The notes beneath the pieces are model-generated. The model ran no database searches. It was not told the DNA's origin and saw only the letters and a list, made by a program, of their open reading frames with translations. The position numbers and the translations under genes were made by a program. Positions 59,247-64,000 of a stretch of 64,000 nt of DNA are shown here, piece after piece; position 1 is the stretch's first letter, and every line of letters starts with the position of its first letter. Origin of the DNA: Riptortus pedestris (lineage: Eukaryota; Arthropoda; Insecta; Hemiptera; Alydidae); the NCBI GenBank assembly GCA_019009955.1, contig CM032231.1:87575501-87639500 (forward strand). The letters are read 5' to 3'.

Positions 59247-60977
59247 CTTTTTCAATAACATTGTTTTTTTTTTTTTAAATAATATATGATATTTAAAGAA
59301 TTATATTAAAATCTTAAAAATTATAATTGTTGTAGATTCAAGGGAGGCACGTTGTAGAATGTTAAGAAAATCTGGATGAGGAAAGAGAAAGACCTGCAAA
59401 ATGAATAATGATTAATGAGGGGTGAGCCTCCAATTATGGGTTATGCGAGATTAAAATACAATAAGCTGATAATGATTGAGAAAGGGTATAGAGTGGGAAT
59501 GAGGACAGGGGCTTAATGGGAGAATAGAATAGCATAGTTCATACCAGAGTTCATTGATAGGGAAGCAAGTAGGAATATTAAGTCCGTCAATGGAGACTAG
59601 GAAGACAAAGCCATTGATGAAATTAACAATTACTTTCCGGATATTAGTTTTGTGGTATGCTATGGAGTTCAATGCGATTTATGAATGTACTTTATTAATT
59701 AAAAGGCACGTTGTAAAATTGCTATCTGATTTAAATATCCCAATAACAGAATGCGTACATTCTTTTTTCCCAAGTTTTTGGTATGTTACATTACAAATCA
59801 ATAATACTACCTTTTTTACCTTACGGAATAAAAATTAACACATACTTTTTTACAATTGTCTTATTCTACCCAATTCTCTAAAAGAGAATGACCTGCACCT
59901 TGTATGCATCAAAACGCAGTCGACATTTATTAGTATAGATAATATGGTAGTGGGAAAGCATTTGTAACGGGAGGCTCTTTAGGTAGTAGAGTAAAAGTGT
60001 AAGGAACATGCGTTGAAGAGTATTATTTTAGGGAGGTATTACTTAGAAAGTATTAGTTCATAGAGGTGCGGGTTGGACAGATTAGTTCAGGGAGGGGCGA
60101 GTCAGGGTTTAAGGTTAAGAGGGGGGGGGGGTTAGATTAGTATTTAAGGGTCGTATGGGTTGAGGCTGGGTAATAGTTAGTAGTTTAGGTTAGTCTAGAT
60201 TTTAGTACCAGAGCCACCGAATGTCCCAGGTCGAGCGAGCCCCCCCCCCTGTATATAATTTAATTAATTTCTAACATTCATGTTAAAAAATGGAGAAATC
60301 TACACAATAGTTGTTTCCTCGTCGACACTTAATTTAGGAATGTCTAACAAAGAGCTTTTAATCGTGTAAAAATAATACTACAGAGGTTAATACAAGAGGT
60401 CTTTGTTTCCAATAAGAAAAGAAAAGCACAGATCACTGTGCTATATAGTACTAAGGGTCTTATCTCCTCAATAATTGACTGATATTTTTTAAACAAAAGG
60501 ATAAAAATAGCACAATCTAACTGTATTTTTAAATATTTCGAATTGTAAGCATGTTGTCAAAAACTAAATCAGGCAAGCTTCTGTTCCCACGTGATGTACA
60601 CTATCATAGAGAAGAGTTTCAACTATAAAAACGATACATTTAATAAATGTGGGAGAAACGTTTAGAACAAAACAGCCATTGTTAATAGAGTAGCGATGTA
60701 AAAGAGGAGTAATCATAGAATCTAAATATTCATGGGCTCACAATGACAAAGCCCGCTTGGGTGATAATTACAGGGCTGGGGAATTGACATTTAAATCATA
60801 CCTCTATCACTCGGAGAACAATCATACCTTTATCCACTCAATATTTAACAATATATATTTTACATACAAATTTCGGAGGGCTGATTTTCATGGTTAACTA
60901 ATTTGGGCTATTATGTCTGCAATTTAGTTTCACAAAACCGTGTATTGGCCCGAATCAGAAAATCACAATTTGATTTT
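59247..60977. other. Gene-free stretch with G/T-skewed section
   Basis: About 59990-60200 is strongly G/T/A-biased on the plus strand, with an 11-G run at 60121-60131, then a C run at 60241-60249. It may be a LINE 3' UTR like that at 61.4 kb (GTTTAGGTTAGT occurs in both). No exon recognised. Confidence 0.45.
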
Positions 60978-60992
60978 AATATGGTTTTATCT

Positions 60993-61716
60993 TAGGACCT
61001 TAGAGAAACACTCCACCATATTGAAGAAGCCATCTGGGACAGTTGGCAGAATCGCTGGACCAACTCCAGCAAAGGTAGGATGACCTACAAATTTTTCCCA
61101 GATGTCAGGACCAGAACTAAGCTGACATGGTACGTCCCAGATTTCTTCTCCAGCCAACTTATCAGTGGTCACGGGGACTTCAATAACAAACTACATTTTT
61201 TCAAACGAAAGGAATCCCCATTGTGCTCCTGTGGCGAGTTGGATACGGCTAACCACGTGATCCTCCAATGTCCGCGTTTCAGGCTAATGAGTGCATTCTC
61301 GTATGTGAACTGGCCTCCTGAGAGCTACCACATGTTTGTAAACGACGCTGATAGATTTTCAGCCTTCAGGACCTTTGCCCAAGAGGTGTTGAAAGACAAG
61401 TAAAATTGAATTTATTTGTAAATTATATGTGAGTTTAGGTTAGTATTTAGGCTTTAGGTATGTAGGCTAGTTAGTTAGGCTCTTGCTGCCACTTCTTTGA
61501 ACAGAGGCAAAGGAGGCGCAGCTGCGGGTTCCCCTAGGACTTTTCGGACTTAAACTTTATCTCCCAAATGTTGCACTTTAATGCTTAGCCGTGCTCGGTG
61601 AGTTAGGCTAAGTTACCTGGCCCAATTTATCTATTCAAAATTTTATATCTCTTATTAAATGGAGACCGCTGGTATGGGGAAACCCAAAGGTACAGCGAGG
61701 GCAGAGGTGGAAAAAA
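60993..61716 (+). mobile_element. 5'-truncated R1/I-like LINE with perfect target duplication
   Basis: A body of about 720 bp holds the ORF2 C-terminus (60996-61403), about 310 bp of 3' UTR and a poly(A) tail at 61711-61718. AATATGGTTTTATCT occurs at 60978-60992 and again at 61717-61731 (the leading A's overlap the tail), giving a 13-15-bp exact duplication. Perfect duplication and an open frame indicate a recent insertion. Confidence 0.92.
60996..61403 (+). pseudogene. R1/I-like LINE ORF2 C-terminal fragment
   Basis: 135 open codons to TAA. Features: KGRMTYKFFPDVRTR, LISGHGDF (the conserved GHG motif after RNase H or reverse transcriptase), and the CCHC finger CSCGELDTANHVILQCP. This order is typical of ORF2 ends in R1, I and related clades. 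The endonuclease and reverse transcriptase domains are absent because the copy is 5'-truncated at 60993. The first sense codon follows a TAG produced at the junction, so no start is expected. No frameshift is seen within the fragment. Confidence 0.88.
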
Positions 61717-61731
61717 AATATGGTTTTATCT

Positions 61732-63025
61732 ACCTTGTGCACTTTGTTCAAATTATAAATAAATAAAATAATAATTAAGAGACAATATATGATAAATGAA
61801 AATTGAATAAATTAAATGAAATAAAATAAATTCCAAATCGATTGCTTACATAAGCCTACCGAATTGGACGAAACTGAAATTAAACAATAATTTGTTGAAG
61901 GATATCAGCTCGCAGTTTCTCAGTTTGGCCACATTTTCTAAATAACAACAGGTTACAGAAATGTTCTAACTTAAAAGTAAAAAAAAAAAAAAAAAAAAAA
62001 ATTACGCAGCGTGATCAAATAACATATAGTCGATGTCAAAATAAATTCCCTATCCTTGCTTAAAGGATAAACTGAGCAATAAAAACAATTTGAAGCTGTA
62101 TATAACATATTTTGCGGCATTTACGGATGGTACCGAATTGAGAACGAATTACTCAGATGAATAAAAAACTCTGCGGTGCTCACGTTATTTATTGTTACTA
62201 AACATTTTCGAAGGTTTTCAACTTCCATTTTCAGGGAACGAGGGAAATGAGAAACTGTTATTTACTAAGGCATTTGAACATTAAAAATAAAAAAACAATA
62301 AATTACGACCAAAAAAATTAAATAAAAACAATTATCAAAGTCAAAAATGTTTGAATAATAATACATGTAATTATAATTTCAACCACATTAACTAGGGTAC
62401 AATAATGTTATTACTCAGCAAAGAAGGATGGAGGGAATGAGAAAGAGTATTATATCCGCAAGAGAAAATGGGGGATTAGTTTTTACAGAGAGAGAAGATA
62501 TAAGAGGATTATTTTTTTATAGGGAAGACGCTTGATTCATTAGAAAAATTAAATTCCTAGTCGGAAGATCTGGGTTAATGCTACAAGAAACATTGTAGTC
62601 GTGGAGCCAATCTAAATATAGCCTAACAGCACAATGCACCGAGCCAAAGAAATTGTATATAGAATGGTTTTTTAAGGGGGGGGGGGGCGCTGCGTTCAGC
62701 CGAAAATCAATAAAGGTATACTTCCTCCCTAAAAATGTACACGGACTAGAGGTAAAAATGAGCGGCCTCTTGGTTGATAAAGTGCTACAAAAGTGTGAGA
62801 CATGAGAAAGTATCGGGTCAGTGAGTAAATAATCGAGAAAAGGCTGGGTGAGACTTTTCCTCGCCGTTAGCCACCTACTCTACCACAGATTTTTCGATAA
62901 TCGACAAAAGAAATTAGGAGACCATCAGCGCCCTCCTTTTACAGTTCATCATATCTTCAATAACCTATACAGTATCCAAAATAATATCACCCGTGCCGTT
63001 TCTTGGGCTAGTACATGTATGTACA
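61732..63025. other. Gene-free stretch
   Basis: Poly-A at 61979-62000 and a poly-G run at 62667-62676; no exon or named repeat. Confidence 0.5.
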
Positions 63026-64000
63026 AATACTAGCTAAGGTACCCGGAAATCATTAGAGTCTTAACGTGATGGTATTTCTTATTTGGCAAGGCTACAATGT
63101 GTACAACTACAATTCCCGTCTGGGCTAATGGTTTTCTCGTAAGAGTGAGGAAGGGGACTTATAAAATAGGAATTTTAATTTTGAAGAATAAACGAAAATT
63201 AGCCCCTAATCAATCCCAATCCACTGTTTGATACACCATGAATAATCATGGGTAGCATTCATTATAATTAAATTCAATTAAATGTACATATTTCCAGTCA
63301 AAAACCAATCCGAGCAGAACATTATATGCATAATAGTAAATGCGAGTAGAAAGAAAATACAACATTTCACAGGAAATTAGTTAATGCAATTACCCGTGTT
63401 AGCCTAAGGACAACTTCCGCTCCCGCTTGAGTTTTATCAAGATTTCAATATTACTTGCTTCATATATTGTTACCTAAAAAATGAATCAAACAAAATTTAC
63501 TCTAAATAACAAAGTAAACAACTTTTGTTATGTGCACATTTGCCTTAAAACAAATAGAAAATGAAATATCGCGTATTTATATTTCAGGCTTCCCTTATAA
63601 CCCCACTCCCGTACCAATCAAAACATTTTAATATAGCTTATAATATGGGAGAATTAATGCTAATTCACAAATCGAGTTTTGTTAAACTCGGTTCAATCGT
63701 TAGTACCCAATAAAATTGTTGGCTCCCGCTTTAGTTTTTAGTGTATATCTCGTGTATAATTTGTTATATGACAAAAGTAAATATAACAAAAGTTACTCTA
63801 AATTACAAATTGAACAACTTTTGTCAAGTGCATATTTTCAGAAAAAACATTAGGAAACGAAATATCGCTATTTTTAATTTCAGGCCTCCCTTGCAACCCC
63901 CACTCCTGCTGGTCACTAGAAATTTTGGTACAGCTTGTCATCATGAAGGAGTTATTGCTAATTCACATACCGAGTTTGGTTTGGTTCGGTTGAGCCTTTT
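63026..64000 (+). mobile_element. CTAGCTAAGG repeat family with tandem ~302-bp 3' module
   Basis: The 5' end is TACTAGCTAAGGTACCCGG (63026). A 3' module at about 63416-63717 (GCTCCCGCTTGAGTTTTATC ... TTGTTATGTGCACATTTGCC ... CTTATAACCCCACTCCC) is followed at once by a second, diverged copy from about 63718 (GGCTCCCGCTTTAGTTTTTA ... CTTGCAACCCCCACTCCTGC) running off the window. Confidence 0.75.

Noticed and set aside
60987..61172. 61-codon minus-strand frame antisense to the LINE fragment
   Set aside because: Shadow of the plus-strand ORF2 frame, which has the conserved GHG and CCHC motifs.

Overview
This window is eukaryotic, intron-scale, AT-rich DNA, almost certainly from an animal and probably an arthropod. 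The evidence is one unmistakable host exon with animal splice sites (calcineurin A catalytic subunit, minus strand, 6958-7082), a transposase fragment with the DUF4817-type N-terminus that is common in arthropods, 5'-truncated LINEs and a tRNA-derived SINE with target-site duplications, a Tigger/pogo relic, and many (TA)n and (CA)n microsatellites. No prokaryotic operon, promoter, CRISPR or tRNA gene is visible. I cannot name the species.

Layout. Apart from the calcineurin exon, the recognisable content is mobile DNA. The dominant component is one non-autonomous family with about 30 full, partial or decayed copies in both orientations. Its 5' end is TTTTAGCAGATTTCCC, which folds on itself. 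An arm of about 120 bp leads to a variable (TA)n tract. One or two diverged body blocks of about 350-450 bp follow (here called A and A'), then an inverted copy of the end motif (GGGAAATCTGCTTA), a CGCAG-CCC-CTGCG hairpin and TGACGGACTTTTT. Subterminal inverted repeats, a central microsatellite, a 3' hairpin and insertion between T's without a target duplication match Helentron-associated elements (DINE-1/HINE type). I use 'HINE-like' for it below. Best copies: 9431-10183, 22957-23487, 31416-32385, 41303-42317, 43685-44446 and 44793-45353.

Other elements, left to right: Tigger/pogo relic inserted in a HINE-like (TA)n tract (669-1734); HINE-like element nested inside another (3628-5154); tRNA-SINE copies at about 7.5, 13.3, 17.5, 20.3, 24.0, 28.0 and 31.1 kb; a 5'-truncated Jockey-like LINE end (10970-11345) and a 52-bp stub of the same LINE (48907-48958); a solo LTR splitting a HINE-like arm (40425-40742); a Tc1/mariner-like transposase relic split by a HINE-like element (44741-45675), with a chimeric partner at 57538-58334; a 93-bp inverted repeat with a GC-rich loop and hammerhead-like motifs (53293-53516); a ~370-bp direct repeat pair (53.6 and 58.9 kb); an R1/I-like LINE end with perfect target duplication (60993-61716); and a second interspersed family (CTAGCTAAGG...) tandemly duplicated at the right edge.

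The genes do not form a pathway. The most plausible reading is that the window lies within, and perhaps extends beyond, a very large calcineurin A gene whose introns are a nested archive of transposon insertions. Nested junctions give exact element ends and relative ages.
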